Positions 47,422 through 59,312 of a stretch of DNA of 64,000 bases are shown in pieces. Below the pieces are notes generated by a model that saw only the letters and a list, made by a program, of their open reading frames with translations, was not told where the DNA came from and ran no database searches. Position 1 is the first letter of the stretch. The number at the start of each line of letters is the position of its first letter. This stretch comes from Cristatella mucedo (lineage: Eukaryota > Bryozoa > Phylactolaemata > Cristatellidae): assembly GCA_009760855.2 (NCBI GenBank), contig WPIO01000059.1:2108001-2172000 (forward strand), given 5' to 3'. The translations under genes were made by a program, and so were the position numbers.

Positions 47422-48434
47422 GGATACATCGTGAATGTCATGCCCCCTGAGCTGGCCACAGCGAACATCTTCTCCTTGCCTCTGGACAGGGCGATCGCAC
47501 CGGGCTTCGCGCTGGTGCTTCTCAAGATGCTGCCCAGCAGGCGGCCGTCGCTGCTGCTGACCTCCAGCACTTTCTTCGCCTCGGGCGCCGATATGTAGAG
47601 CGCGTTGAGAGCGCTGGGCGCTGCCACGATGCACTCGACGCGACTGGTGGACGCCTGCTGCCACAGCCTGCTGCCCTGCCGATCGTAGGCCTCCACGAGC
47701 CAGACGAGGCGATCGCTCGCCGCCGCCTCGTCGGCCGCCGCTGCTGCTGCCTTCTCTCTCAGAGCAAACAGGCAATCGTCTGCGAGCGCAATGTCGCACA
47801 GGCGGTCGAGCGACAAGCTCTGCACCGTCTCCCAGCTGCTGCCGCCGCTTCCCTCCCCGAGACTCAGGACGGTCACGTGATCGCCTCCGCCCTCTGGCCG
47901 CTCGCCGGCCACGGCCAGCAAGCTGCCTCGCGCCGACACGCGGAACGGCCGCGACTTGAGTGCGATGCGCCGCTCCTCGTGCCAGGCATCGCTCCAGCCC
48001 GCCATGTACGACAAGATGGCGATGCAGCGCGAGGCGTGCAGACCGGCTGCCACGCGACCGTCGTCGAGGCAGTCGACGGTGACCACCGAGTCCTGCTGGC
48101 CACCGCTCAGCTTGGGCGGCCTCCACGTGCTCAGCACCTTGCCAGCGAGGTCGCACGCCTTCAGGCCGCCCTGGTAGCAGGCGAGCAGCAGGCAGCAGTC
48201 GCTCGTCACGTCCATGTCGTCCCACTCGACGGGCACGTCGAAATTGCTGACGGCAGGCCCGAGGCGCAGCATGTCGGCAGCAGCAGCGGGCGGCCGCTTC
48301 GGCCGATGTGTCGTCGTCATAGGGGCAGCGGCGACGGTGGATGTGGTGTCGATGCAGCTCGCGCTTGTCTCAGGCGGCGATGATGAAGACCTAGCTGTAG
48401 TCGGCCGCTTCGGAGAGCTCATTTCCGGCCTCAC
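47409..48434 (-). CDS. Putative beta-propeller (WD40/NHL-like) protein, unknown function
   Basis: The longest unbroken non-repeat ORF in the window: 341 codons if read from GTG at 48434, or 337 from the ATG at 48422, which is the more likely start unless CAG|GTGAGG marks a splice site. An Ser/Thr/Ala/Pro-rich N-terminus (about 70 residues) leads into repeated beta-strand-like units of roughly 40-45 residues: CCLLLACYQGGLKACDLAGK, VTVDCLDDGRVAAGL, GSLLAVAGE, CDIALADDCLFALRE, NALYISAPEAKKVLEVSSSD and PGAIALSRGKEKMFAVAS. The pattern of small hydrophobic runs ending in a G-x-L/V turn suggests a propeller. An Ala run interrupts one blade. GC and CpG content are far above the flanks. No family was recognised; it may be the last exon of a larger gene. 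Confidence 0.65.
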   Translation of the reverse strand: MRPEMSSPKRPTTARSSSSPPETSASCIDTTSTVAAAPMTTTHRPKRPPAAAADMLRLGPAVSNFDVPVEWDDMDVTSDCCLLLACYQGGLKACDLAGKVLSTWRPPKLSGGQQDSVVTVDCLDDGRVAAGLHASRCIAILSYMAGWSDAWHEERRIALKSRPFRVSARGSLLAVAGERPEGGGDHVTVLSLGEGSGGSSWETVQSLSLDRLCDIALADDCLFALREKAAAAAADEAAASDRLVWLVEAYDRQGSRLWQQASTSRVECIVAAPSALNALYISAPEAKKVLEVSSSDGRLLGSILRSTSAKPGAIALSRGKEKMFAVASSGGMTFTMYPVLA

Positions 48435-49320
<886 letters not shown>

Positions 49321-49496
49321 GCATTTAGAGAAATCATGAATAATACGGAATTTCAATGCTGCAATAAGTGCATTGAGGAGTTTCAGCACAAAGTAAGTAG
49401 AATAAATAGCAGCTAATTAACAGCTTCATTTGGCCATTACAGCAGCGGAGGAAGAGTCTCCTCCTCCGAGGAGGCGGAGGCGGAGATCATCGAGCG

Positions 49497-49576
49497 ACCT
49501 GCTTCCTTTGCAGCAAATGTCAAGTGCCTGCATAGAGATTAGATTCTCTTAGGTCGTTTATAAAAATGGATTACAT
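49497..49576 (+). mobile_element. Solo L2-A tail
   Basis: CTTCCTTTGCAGCAAATGTC, AAGTGCCTGCATAGAGATTA and GATTCTCTTAGGTCG without a body. Confidence 0.75.
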
Positions 49577-49589
49577 CTTTTTTCACTGT

Positions 49590-49965
49590 GATGTAGAGCA
49601 CCATAAGGGAACTTATATCTGCTTCCAAGTACTTTACATTTGCTGGAAAGGAAGTATGTCATTTTGTTAGTGATATATATAAGTGAAGTGTCAGCATGCA
49701 TGAGCACACAATCAAAAATTCACACGGACCCATCGAATGTTGAACGATTATGTGGACCTTCAGCTTCTTTTTAACTATTATCAAGCTAGATCTTGTCACA
49801 GTCACTAGTGTGTTCCAGACGTTGGGAGTGAGGTAAGTAAAGGCACGATCTCCAAAAGATTTGAGGTAGATTCCACGGTGCTACGAAACTAAGTCATCAG
49901 TCGCATATCGTGAATCTCAGACAGACTTGACGGGTGGGGCATGTGAGGTGGCTACAGCATTACAC
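49590..49965 (-). mobile_element. L2-A LINE 3' part, diverged
   Basis: Reverse tail (AGAGCACCATAAGGGAAC, TACTTTACATTTGCTGGAAA), 3' UTR and the end of the C-terminal region (AAAGGCACGATCTCCAAAAG). Confidence 0.8.
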
Positions 49966-50330
49966 GATTTGAATGCGCCTTGCAAGGTCAAGGTCGGCAA
50001 CAGCCTTGGCTCAATCCTGGTCTTGCTCTATGCATATGTCCAAGTTTGTTTTGACGACTCCTAGAATAACTAGCCGATTGGGGCATATCTTCAGAAATTT
50101 TTCGCCAAAGATCGATGACGAGTAATTAGCAAAACGTTTGTGCCAGCAGCAGCAGGGAAGGAGAGACACAAGGAGAGACTCGGGAGAGCTGGGCATGTCC
50201 TTTTACTGATGAAGAGCTACAACCGGCTCCGTGATCACGTGCATGCATGCAGGGTCACGTGCAGGGTCAACTAATTTTCAGTAGATCATGCAGAAAAGAT
50301 GGTGCCTACGTCAGGCTGAAACTGTAACGC
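49966..50330. other. Unrecognised sequence
   Basis: No motif found. Confidence 0.4.
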
Positions 50331-50752
50331 AATGTAGTGTATCTCTGTCTGTAACTCCACAAAGCCACAAAGACTATGTGGGTGTTACCCCGGAGAGTTT
50401 TGTATAGCGCACTCACAGCCAAAGCGGCTTTCCGTACGTATTCGGTAGCCAACAGACTTCATCTCACGCAACAAAGAGAAAGTGGGAAGCATAACAGAGT
50501 CAGGAGAGCAGTTGAGGTAGTGAGTAGCATGGAAGTAGCAGCTCAGGACTGCTGAAAAGGATGTGCCATAGTCGGCAGTGGGAGAGTAGTTGTCGTTGCA
50601 TAAGAATCATGGAAGCGAGTTGCAGCTCTAGGACCTACAGAGCTAAAGCTTTTGTTGCCAACAGTCTTTAAGCAGTGGAATGGAACGGCTAATATTTGTC
50701 TACACAGGACCTGACGGCACGAGGAGGCTGAAACTGGTGCAGCAGTTCAGCT
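50331..50752 (-). mobile_element. L2-B LINE 3' part
   Basis: Reverse copy with the complete family-B 3' end (GTAGTGTATCTCTGTCTGTA) and C-terminal region to CTGGTGCAGCAGTTCAGCTA. Confidence 0.9.
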
Positions 50753-50915
50753 AACAATACTGATAATACACTTGATATAACAGGCACGATATCAGCAAGC
50801 ATAAGCACACAAAAGGACAGATCGCAAGAATCCAGCAAATACTGCAAGAAACCAGTCTTAGCTACTTTAAAATGATCAAGTCTGAGAATGCCGTGACGTG
50901 AGTAGGGAGTGTGTC
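50753..50915 (-). mobile_element. L2-A LINE fragment, diverged
   Basis: Reverse 3' UTR (GCAAGCATAAGCACAC, GAATCCAGCAAATACTGC) and AATGATCAAGTCTGAGAATG; it abuts L2-B on the left and another L2-A on the right. Confidence 0.75.
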
Positions 50916-51392
50916 AATAATAATAAAACATTTGCTATAGCACCCTCAGAGAACTCAATCTCTTTCTAGGTACCTTACACATGCTGCAAAGAAAGCATGG
51001 TCGAATGGTTAGTGGTAGCATGGTTAATGACAACGAGTATAACAGAGGGGTGACATGCACAGGGTCAGCATGCTAATATGGTTAGTGGCAGCATGCACAG
51101 TATCAGCATGCATAAGCACACTTAAGTGTGAATCACATGGACTCACTAAATGCTGTGATAAATATGCTTTAGCTTCTTTTTAAATATAGTCAAGTAAGGG
51201 TATGTCGTAGTGCCAGTCAGAAGTGCATTCCAGGCTATGGGAGCATACGAAATAAAGGCAAGGGCTCCGAAGGATTTGAAGTTGGTTCGAGGCACAGCTA
51301 AGCTAATTGTCTCAGAAAAGTAATTAATACGATTGCCAGGCTGGTTTGTGAGTAGTTCTGATAGGTACGCTAGTAAACCGGAGAATGAAGGT
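50916..51392 (-). mobile_element. L2-A LINE 3' part
   Basis: Reverse tail TAATAATAAAACATTTGC, stem-loop, 3' UTR and C-terminal region (minus ORF with [20 protein letters not shown]). It is cut off by the CA tract at 51392. Confidence 0.9.
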
Positions 51393-51436
51393 ACACACGC
51401 ACACGTGCGCGCGCACACACGCACACGCACAAGCAC

Positions 51437-51475
<39 letters not shown>

Positions 51476-51580
51476 CGCACACACGCACACACGCACACAC
51501 GCACACACGCACACACGCACACACGCACACACACACACACACACACACGCACACACACACACGAACGCACATACACACAC
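51393..51580. repeat. Compound (CA)n / (CACACG)n microsatellite
   Basis: About 190 bp of CA with regular G substitutions (CACACACG). Confidence 0.98.
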
Positions 51581-51639
51581 GGTTTCGGCTGAATTACCAT
51601 TCGGGTAGCATGAGATAAATTAAACAAATTAATACAATT

Positions 51640-51766
51640 CAGGCGTACGACCTGATCTCTATTCAGGTGCTTCACCTATGCTAAGGGGCTCGAGCCCACG
51701 GCTTCACCTTCACCTTGATCTTGGTTCGAGGTGAGGACCTTAACAAGTGGGCCAAACCAGCCCGGC
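51640..51766 (-). mobile_element. SINE-L, reverse copy
   Basis: Reverse LINE-type tail (CTGATCTCTATTCAGGTGCT), B box GGGGCTCGAGCCCACGG and A-box side GAGGACCTTAACAAGTGGGC. Confidence 0.8.
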
Positions 51767-52310
51767 TGCCAGTCGTGGCCGCGAGCGCCGTGGCAGAGAC
51801 GCGCGGGTCAGAGACGGCACTGGCTCCCTAGCTCGACTATCTGCCGACACGGATGCTGCTGCTGAATGCCGAAAATGGCTGCCGAGTGGGTAGCAGACGC
51901 CAGCTCGACTGCCGCTCGCTGGCTGGCTGGCTGGCTGGCGACAGCCAAAGGGTCACGTGGCCGCAGGCAGATGGCGGCCGCGACGCGCCGCTCGCACCAG
52001 CGAGAATACCCAGTGTGCACAGGCAGAGTACATCATTCCTTGCTGCACACAGACGCAGCCAAGCGCTCTCTCTGGCCCTCGGTCAGGCCGAGAGCGCCGC
52101 AGCCGCAGCGACCAGCCACCAGGCGGCGATGCTGCGCCGCAAGCCCGCGCCGCAGAGACAGCGCGCGCAGGCTGCTTCAAGTGCACCAAAAGAAAACTCT
52201 CTCCAGCGCCGCACTGCCTACCGACCCGCGCTCGCACTTCACGCTCTGCGAAATTACGGACCGGAGACCCGCATGCGGAGACGCCGCGATCGGCTCGAGA
52301 GCCGACCGTC

Positions 52311-52370
52311 GGTCCGGAAGCCGCCGGGTGCCTCCGCCAGGTCCGGCGGCCGCAAAGCGGCTTCCGGACC
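52311..52370. repeat. Perfect 14-bp inverted repeat
   Basis: GGTCCGGAAGCCGC (52311-52324) and its complement (52357-52370) with a 32-bp spacer. Confidence 0.93.
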
Positions 52371-52380
52371 GTCGCGGATG

Positions 52381-52410
52381 CGGGCCGCTCGCGGTGCCGC
52401 GAGCGGCCCG
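52381..52410. repeat. Perfect 14-bp inverted repeat with 2-nt loop
   Basis: CGGGCCGCTCGCGG, TG, CCGCGAGCGGCCCG. Confidence 0.96.
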
Positions 52411-52452
52411 GAAGCCGCGAGGAAATGCGTCGCGCCAGCGCTGCGACGACGG

Positions 52453-52505
52453 GGCGCCCAAGCCGCCGCCGCCGCCGCCGAGGCGGCGGCGGCGGCTTGG
52501 GCGCC
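52453..52505. repeat. Perfect 24-bp inverted repeat with 5-nt loop, plus direct repeat
   Basis: The left arm starts GGCGCCCAAGCCGCC (52453-52476) and the right arm (52482-52505) is its complement. GGCGGCTT(G/A)GGCGCCGACA is then duplicated directly (52491 and 52519). Confidence 0.95.
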
Positions 52506-52930
52506 GACATTAGGAGGCGGCGGCTTAGGCGCCGACATTAGGAGGGCAATGCCGCGTGCACGCCAGCAGGCAGCCGGCTTACTTTCCGGGGAGTGCCCGG
52601 ATGACGACGCCGGGCAATCTAATCTCCTCGCACGCCGTCACTCGAACGACCGGTGGCGGCGCACCCTGCCGCTAGTTTGCTCGACGCCAATTGCGTTTCA
52701 CTTACGTCGGGCACCTCTGTCCGGTAGCGAGCGTCGAATGGAGGTCACCAACGCCCACGAGCGGCGCCGCAAGACCTATCCCGACGGATGATGCAATCCA
52801 CTGCTCGCGTAGGCGTAGGGCGGTTCCGGAGGCGGCGCGCGGTCGACTGCGTGACTAGAGCTAATGAGCGGCGGCGTGCTCTAGCGGGCCGGCCGCGGCC
52901 TTGCGAGGTAGACTATAACTGAATGCCGAC

Positions 52931-53790
52931 ATGCAATTTCACGCCGAGGTGATACCGTCTGCTACCCGTGTAAAAATGTCGGATAAGGAATACTTAGCTT
53001 ATAAGATTATCAGTACTGCGTCTCAGGTTTTTTTGTTGCAAATTTTGTGTATTATGAACTCCGCTTTAATGAATGTCGGATGTAAAAACACTCCGCATGT
53101 AAAAATAGGAGTTGAGATTGATTTTTGATTTGTACTCCGCTTGAGCGCGTATTTACAGCGTATAAGACAATAATCATCATTTATAGGGGCAGAGGCCTCT
53201 TGTTTATTGAGTGCATGCTGTTTGCTGATCGCAATGCCCCGCGATTATGGACTGTCGTCATGAGAGCTGAACCTGGATTATGAACTATGAGCTCAGGCGA
53301 AATATAAGCTTTGCCGCTGAACTAGAACTGAGCCTCTTATGAAATAACCGCTATTTGCTGAGGCTTGGGAGAGCAGTGCGATGCATGATTGCGTACGAAT
53401 GACACAATGGCATCACTTATGACACGGCCATTGTGTAAGGCACGGTCGAGACCGCAGTCGCTCTCTTGGAGCAACAGTCTGCCGATCGCTGAGTCTTAGC
53501 ACCGATCGGGAGCTGCCGTAAGCTTGTTTGCGAATTGGCAGGAAGTCAGCTGCAGTATCAGCCGCGATATACAGGCGCGTGTCGCGCTTTTCCTAATATG
53601 CTTTCCTCGCCTAGCGCTGCGTGCAGAGTACCGAGCGCTGCGTTGCTATCCTCCACGCTTTGCTAGCTACGGTGTGTGCACGCTGCAACCGTTACGACGA
53701 CGCTACCCGAACTAGCGAGGGTTTCACCGTCATAAAACCTCATTTTGAAGGGCTAACGACTAATGCTTTAATAAACTCTTTATAGCAGGA
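52931..53790. other. Unrecognised sequence
   Basis: Small plus ORFs (52931-53128, 53524-53715) have no recognisable motif. Confidence 0.4.
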
Positions 53791-53795
53791 TCACG

Positions 53796-54590
53796 ATGAG
53801 TGCTTCAAAAAGAAAACGCTTACAAATGAGAAAAAGCTGCAAGTTTTGGAGGTATAAAATAAAAAAAGAAACCTGCTGTCGCTGACGAGTTCAATGCGAG
53901 TCGGTCGGTCGACTAACTCCAAAAAAATAAAGCAGAAAAAGAGATCACTACGCGAAGCGCTAAACAACTGGAATCTTAACCACAAAAAAGAAATCGTGAA
54001 CATACAACGGAAGAAGTTGCCGATTCGCTGATGGAGTCATTTTATCAAATGCGGCAGCAAAACGCTGTGACGGCACGGTATCTAGCTGTGACACTTGGCT
54101 GTACGTCATTTGTGGGCTGTCTAGAGCGTCTCAAAATTCAGCGTAATATTACGTCCGTGAAGATTAGCGGCGAAAGAGCTGCTGCAGATCATATCAGAGC
54201 CCAAAGCTGTTTCAGAAAAGGTGACTTCACGACCGTTAGTTCGGACGGCGATGAAGACGATGCTCTGCCGATTCCAGCAGCAGCTACAGGGCAGCCGCGG
54301 AGGAGCAGCACGAGATGCAGCCGCGCGAGGACATTTTGAGGCTTTTGTAGACTGCGATAGCAAAGTCGCACGCCACGGCACGACAACGATGCTGAAATTT
54401 GCGAGCAAGTACAAGGCAAGCCTTTAAAATGGAAACGATGATAACGACACAGAAGAGCCGAAGAGATGCAATTGCCGAGGGTATGCAGAGTGACGTGCGA
54501 AGAAGCATTACATCCGCTGAAAACGGTTCGTCCTTACTTGGAGCAAAATCTTTCAGAATACAGCGAGTAGTGTGCAAGAGAAAAACGCTT
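53796..54590 (+). pseudogene. pogo/Tigger-like (CENP-B HTH) transposase relic
   Basis: The start MSASKRKR (53796) is followed, across frameshifts, by EKKLQVLEV and LLSLTSSM, the psq-type helix-turn-helix region. Next comes MESFYQMRQQNAVTARYL...LGCTSF...LERLKIQRNITSVKISGE (54031-54170), the CENP-B-type DNA-binding domain pattern (W/F..R..N......L...LG...F..S.GWL.RFK.R..I). The next recognisable piece, EEALHPLKTVRPYLEQN (about 54500-54555), looks like the C-terminal segment of Tigger proteins. The central DDE catalytic domain is missing, so it is dead. Confidence 0.7.
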
Positions 54591-54605
54591 TTATGTTTAC
54601 TTATA

Positions 54606-55012
54606 TCTCGTACAAACCTCGAATCCTTTGGAGGCCGTGCCTTTACATCGTAGGCTTCCAGAGCCTGGAACTCATTTCCGACTTGCGTCACGACATCCCC
54701 TGACTTGACCGCATTTAAAAAAAAAATTAAAAACGCACCTATTTGTGACAGCATTTAGTGGGTCCTCGTGATTTGTCCTTTATGTGCTTATGCGCGCTGA
54801 CGCTGTTGCATGCTGCCACAAACCACTGCGCTCGCACGCTGACCCCGCGCATGTCACGTCTAATCACGTTATTCTCGTTGTTTATCGAGCATGCTACCGC
54901 TAACCGTTCAATTGCGTTTCCCTTTGCAGCAAATGTAAAGCTCCTAGAAAGAGATTCAGTTCTCCGAGGGCGCTTTATCAAGTATTATATAATTATTATT
55001 ATAATTATTATT
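54606..55012 (+). mobile_element. L2-A LINE 3' part
   Basis: ISRTNLESFGGRAF-coding sequence, 3' UTR (TGCTTATGCGCGCTGACGCT), stem-loop AAGCTCCTAG...GGGCGCTT and ATT-type tail. Confidence 0.92.
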
Positions 55013-55920
55013 AGGAAGCAGAAGAATAAAAAAATATCCGCATAGCAATAAAAGGAAACCAAATGTCGCTCTATACTCTGTATAGGGTATACTGAAAAGA
55101 AAACTCATCCATCAAGAAGTTTCATAATTTTATAAAAACACTACGAAGCAAAAAGTAAGTCGAGCTTCAGCGAGGGTGCTATTTAATTGGGTAACTTGTT
55201 TGCTTGATTGAAAATTCCACGCTGTGGGCAGAAGAATCTGGCGCTCTTAATTTAGATCCACAAACAGAGTGCGGATTTTCTGCAGCATTCCGTCTGGCTC
55301 CTCTATTGAGGCAGGAGAGCAGAGCTGGAGCCGCTCAAGCCTCGTCTTGATGCTTGATTGAGTGCTGCTGAAATTAGCATTGCTTGAAGCTTAACTATCC
55401 AAGTCTTCTAATGCTGGTGAAATTAGCGGGCACGCCAACGACAGCAGGGCGCGGCAGCGAAACATGTCCCCCCAGGCTTCCCTTTGAGCTCCACGGTTCG
55501 AGACTCCTGAGCACAAGAGTGCCACGTCTTTGCTGAACAGATGCAGGACGGAAACTTGTGAGACTGAGCAGTACAAGTGTGCAGAGAAAACAAACTGATT
55601 AATTGATGCAAGCGGTATTTAATCGTCATTATTCACGAACCACAGGGATACAGGGAGTCCTCGTGGGTGCCGTAGGCCAAAGGTCAAACATCGCTTCCGC
55701 CGCTGAAGTTCCTCGACCCGCATTCCGCGATTCGGCTATAAAAGCACGGCCTTTAGGTCTTTTTCTTATTAACTGACGTTAAAGAAATGCTTAAATGGCT
55801 GCGATCGTCACTGTAGACCGTGATTGTCTCGTACTTGTGATGTTATAGATTACTATGTATGGAGGAGTCTGTATGGTTTTAAAAATTATATTGATTCCAA
55901 TTTGTAGCTCCTTCTCGTGT
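55013..55920. other. Unrecognised sequence
   Basis: No conserved ORF. Confidence 0.4.
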
Positions 55921-56569
55921 CTCTAAATAAATTTATATTGCGCCTTTGGAGGACCTAATACATCTAGCTACTTTACATACGCGGTGAGGGAAGAATGTTA
56001 ATAGTGTTATTGCATGCCCGTCGTCAGAACGCCCCAAAAGGACAATGCACACACGCTTAGCAAATGCTGACATCAACAGGTACATTGTTTGCTTCTGCTT
56101 AAACTACCTCAAATCAGAGAATATGTCGTGACATCAGTCGGGAATGAGTTCAATTGTTTGGGAACATACAAAATATGGGCGAACTATATGGAACGATAAG
56201 AACTAGGTGTCTTCAAATGTCTTCAGTGGATTTGAGGTCTTGTCGAGGCTCTGCTAAACTGCTTGAGGCGGAAGAATCTGGCGGTGATAGGACTAGTCTG
56301 AGAGGGAAGTAGTTCCTGGTCAAGGAGCTGCTCAATGGACCTAGTTGACCCTGGCAATACCTTGTATTCGATACGCTGCTTTTTGGGGAGCCAGTGCAGT
56401 TTGGTCACAAATTTTGTAGTATGGAGGTCTTTAGTTTACGACAGACCAACTTAGAAGCAGAGCTTTCTGATCGCAAGCTACAGATGCCGAGACGGTATTT
56501 CACAAATTCGTATTCCAACTTGCATGCGTCTTCGCTGTCTCGGCAAGCCAGAATTTCCTTAGTGCCATG
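55921..56569 (-). mobile_element. L2-A-related LINE, divergent
   Basis: Reverse tail TTATATTGCGCCTTTGGAGG, CTACTTTACATACGCGG, then C-terminal sequence with KLHWLPKKQRIEYKVLPG (56405-56350) and further upstream remnants. Confidence 0.75.
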
Positions 56570-56668
56570 TAGCAAAAGTAATATTACATTTGTAAAGCGC
56601 GCTCAGAGAACTGAATATCTGTCTAGGCAGTTTGCATATGCTGCAAAGGAAGAAGAGAACTGAATGAC
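56570..56668 (-). mobile_element. L2-A tail fragment
   Basis: AAGCGCGCTCAGAGAACTGA, TCTGTCTAGGCAGTTTGC, ATGCTGCAAAGGAAG. Confidence 0.75.
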
Positions 56669-57285
56669 GTCAAGCGCGACTGCTACAAGCACCAGATACT
56701 CTCGGGAGACAGCAGAAGGGCGACAGCAAAGAAGGACAGAGCTAAGCTTCGCTGACATCTGACCTACGGGGACAATCTGAATCCTTCCTTTGGCATGAGC
56801 TTAAGAAGGCTATAGGAATACGACAGGGCCAGAGCTTCTACTCGGCAATCGCCTAAGGGGGGCACCGGAAAAATTAAAACACTAAAAGTATTTATTGGTA
56901 TTTATTGGTGAGCAGTTGATAACTAACAACAAACCACTTAATAAATCCAAACTTGTTGGCAGCTTATCGAATGAATATCGTAGATGAAGAACGGTCCGAA
57001 CGGAGCAGGGGCGTGGCGCGTCTGTGAGAACTGCTTGCAGTGGAGATGGATGTCAAGGGTTTTGTGACCAGGTCAATGATCTCGTTCGTTGGGTATCGAT
57101 TGGTATCGATGAAAACGACTTCAGCAGGCCGTGAAAGAGCTTGGTGTTCGAAGTCCATGGTGCCTGGAGTTTTTCAAAGTACTTGAACTTCTCGCATAGG
57201 GTAGCTAGCAACCACGGAGTTGCTGGAGGGACGTGTGGTTGCCTTGCAGAGCGCGTTGGAGTCACGTATCTAGGGTTCTCAAATC
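56669..57285. other. Unrecognised sequence
   Basis: Two overlapping minus ORFs (57265-57053 and 57158-56964) have no recognised motif. Confidence 0.35.
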
Positions 57286-57403
57286 AACGCTAATAATAAA
57301 GATATTAATAACAACAATGCACTTGATAAAGCGCGCCCAGAGAACTCGATCTCTTTCTAGGCGCTTTACATTTGCTGCAAAAGGAAACGCGATTGAATGG
57401 TAG
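57286..57403 (-). mobile_element. L2-A LINE 3' end
   Basis: (TAATAA)-type tail, GCACTTGATAAAGCGCG and TCTTTCTAGGCGCTTTACAT. Confidence 0.88.
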
Positions 57404-58034
57404 AGCCCTCTGTCGGCCTCCTCTCACCAATGGCTGCTAGAGAGTACGAGCCACGAGCTTCAAAGGCGGCGAGCCAACTAATAAACGCCTCTAGGCACTG
57501 TAGTCTTGAAAGGGGTAAGGGAGACCTAGAGTCAAAGGCCTCAAGTTGCAGGGGTCCATAATGGTTTGACCTGTAGTGGAGCCAATGACGCTTAAGTCAG
57601 GCTTCAGCTTCAAATGTGAGTAGAATGTCGAAAGCATTCTGTTGAAGATTGAATAGATGAAGAGACCACTGTCCCACTTCCAGGTGAAGATGAAATCCAA
57701 GCAAATATGAATGATAATCATAAAAATACAGTTCAAGTCTGAGCAACAATATGAGCCGGCATTGGATTACAGTGATCCTGCCACAACGACCTCCGATTGT
57801 ATTGGAAACAGTAATCAAATTCAAGCGTAGAAGGGACCGAAGTGAGTTCATGCCCCCGTGACTTTCAGAAATATTCACAGACAAAATTAAAAAAAGCCTC
57901 CCAAACGGGAGGAGATATGCCACATGCGGTCGGTGCATTTATTACTAAATTATAGTCAAAAAATGAATATTTATTACTAAATATATATACATGTATTACT
58001 AACATAGTAGCATATAATATATAATATATAATCA

Positions 58035-58065
<31 letters not shown>

Positions 58066-58840
58066 CTGCATATATATAGTAATATATATTACTAAAATAT
58101 ATATTACTAAATTAAATGTCAAAAGATGAAGCCTTCTGCTTTTGCTGCAAGCTATTCAGCAATTCTCGGCTTGGATTCTCGTCTCTGCAAGAAAGTCGCT
58201 GTGAAATTTGAAAAAAATACGTCAGCATGTCATCCCATGAAAAGTCCATCGCACATCGCAAGTTGTCAAGCATAAAGAGAAGTGGGGGTTTGTCTAGCAG
58301 AAGGCAAGGCGATAGATGAGATAATCTAACGTGAAAATCTTGGAAACAATCTTGGAACATCTAATTGTATTAGCAAGGGTACTTGGAACAAAAAAATTAG
58401 CATTCCACAGATCAAATAAAAAGCTCATCGCACCTGGATGTGAGAAATTCCTCAAATTAATTGATTTTCTGGTCTTTTTTTGATCCTATGATCATGGAAC
58501 ACCTGTGGATGGTTATTGCCAAAGACACGTTAACTATCCAGTCAAAGTCAACCAGAATCAATTAATACGAACTTAAGCTTCTCTATGAAGCATACGATTA
58601 CAGAAAGCAGATAATTCATCAGCATTCTGCTCGGCTCTCCTTGACTGTAGCCCAGGTTTCAGCCACAGTAAACCAATGACCCTGAATATTCGTTTTTCTT
58701 TCCGCTACAAGAGCCCATAGGTGCATTCATAACGGCAGTTTTATTCAAACAGATACAAATAATGGCATTGGACTTTGAAAGCATGAAAGGCAAAAGTAAG
58801 AAAATAGCAATAACGTGCAAGGCAGTAGCTGAAACGGAAT
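57404..58840. other. Unrecognised AT-rich sequence with (TA)n tract
   Basis: TA-rich low-complexity sequence at 57965-58110. The rest may be decayed transposon sequence related to the hAT relic further right, but no block is clear enough to call. Confidence 0.35.
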
Positions 58841-58844
58841 GCAA

Positions 58845-59312
58845 AAGAAAATATCCTTCCTCGTTATGGGCGATTTCAACGTTCACTTTGATAATTTATC
58901 TGACGCCTTCAGCACTGAATTTCGTGCATTGAATGACTCATTGTCTCTTGTGGCTCATGTGCATGGCCCTACTCACATCAAGGGTCACACACTCGACCAG
59001 ATTTTCTCATAGAACTGCACTTTGTCATCACCAACCAAATCCTGACTGTATGACCACATGCAGATCTCATTCAATCTACAGTGTGTACCCACCTCCTCCT
59101 CTAAAACAACCTGTGAATCCCGAAACCTCAAGACCCTTGACATCGATGCTGACATGACATGACCCTTGACATGTCCGTGCGAGAATATCTGGTAAGCCTC
59201 TATACCATTCAATCGCGGTTCCCTTTGTAGCAAAGGTAAATCACCTAGAAAGAGATTGAATTCTCCGAGGACACTTTAACAAGTGCATTACTATTATTAT
59301 TACATGTAACAT
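58845..59312 (+). mobile_element. L2-A LINE with endonuclease fragment, internally deleted
   Basis: Encodes the end of an APE-type endonuclease: MGDFNVHFDNLSD and VAHVHGPTHIKGHTLDQIFS, with the GDFN and THxxGHTLD motifs. It then jumps to a 3' tail (CACCTAGAAAGAGATTGAAT, TCTCCGAGGACACTTTAACA). 59068-59165 is shared with 62408-62505. RT is deleted. Confidence 0.85.

Larger units (their letters stand above)
51770..52930. promoter_or_regulatory. CpG-rich block (CpG-island-like) with clustered hairpins
   Basis: About 1.1 kb of very high GC and CpG density, sharply different from its flanks. ORFs stay open in three plus and two minus frames (the longest is 312 codons, 51853-52791), as expected when stops are rare, and none shows a known domain. 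It may be the promoter or first exon of a gene whose other exons were not recognised. Confidence 0.5.

Noticed and set aside
51853-52791. 312-codon plus-strand ORF
   Set aside because: Two other plus frames and two minus frames are also open across the same GC-rich block and none shows a recognisable domain; kept only as part of the CpG-rich block.
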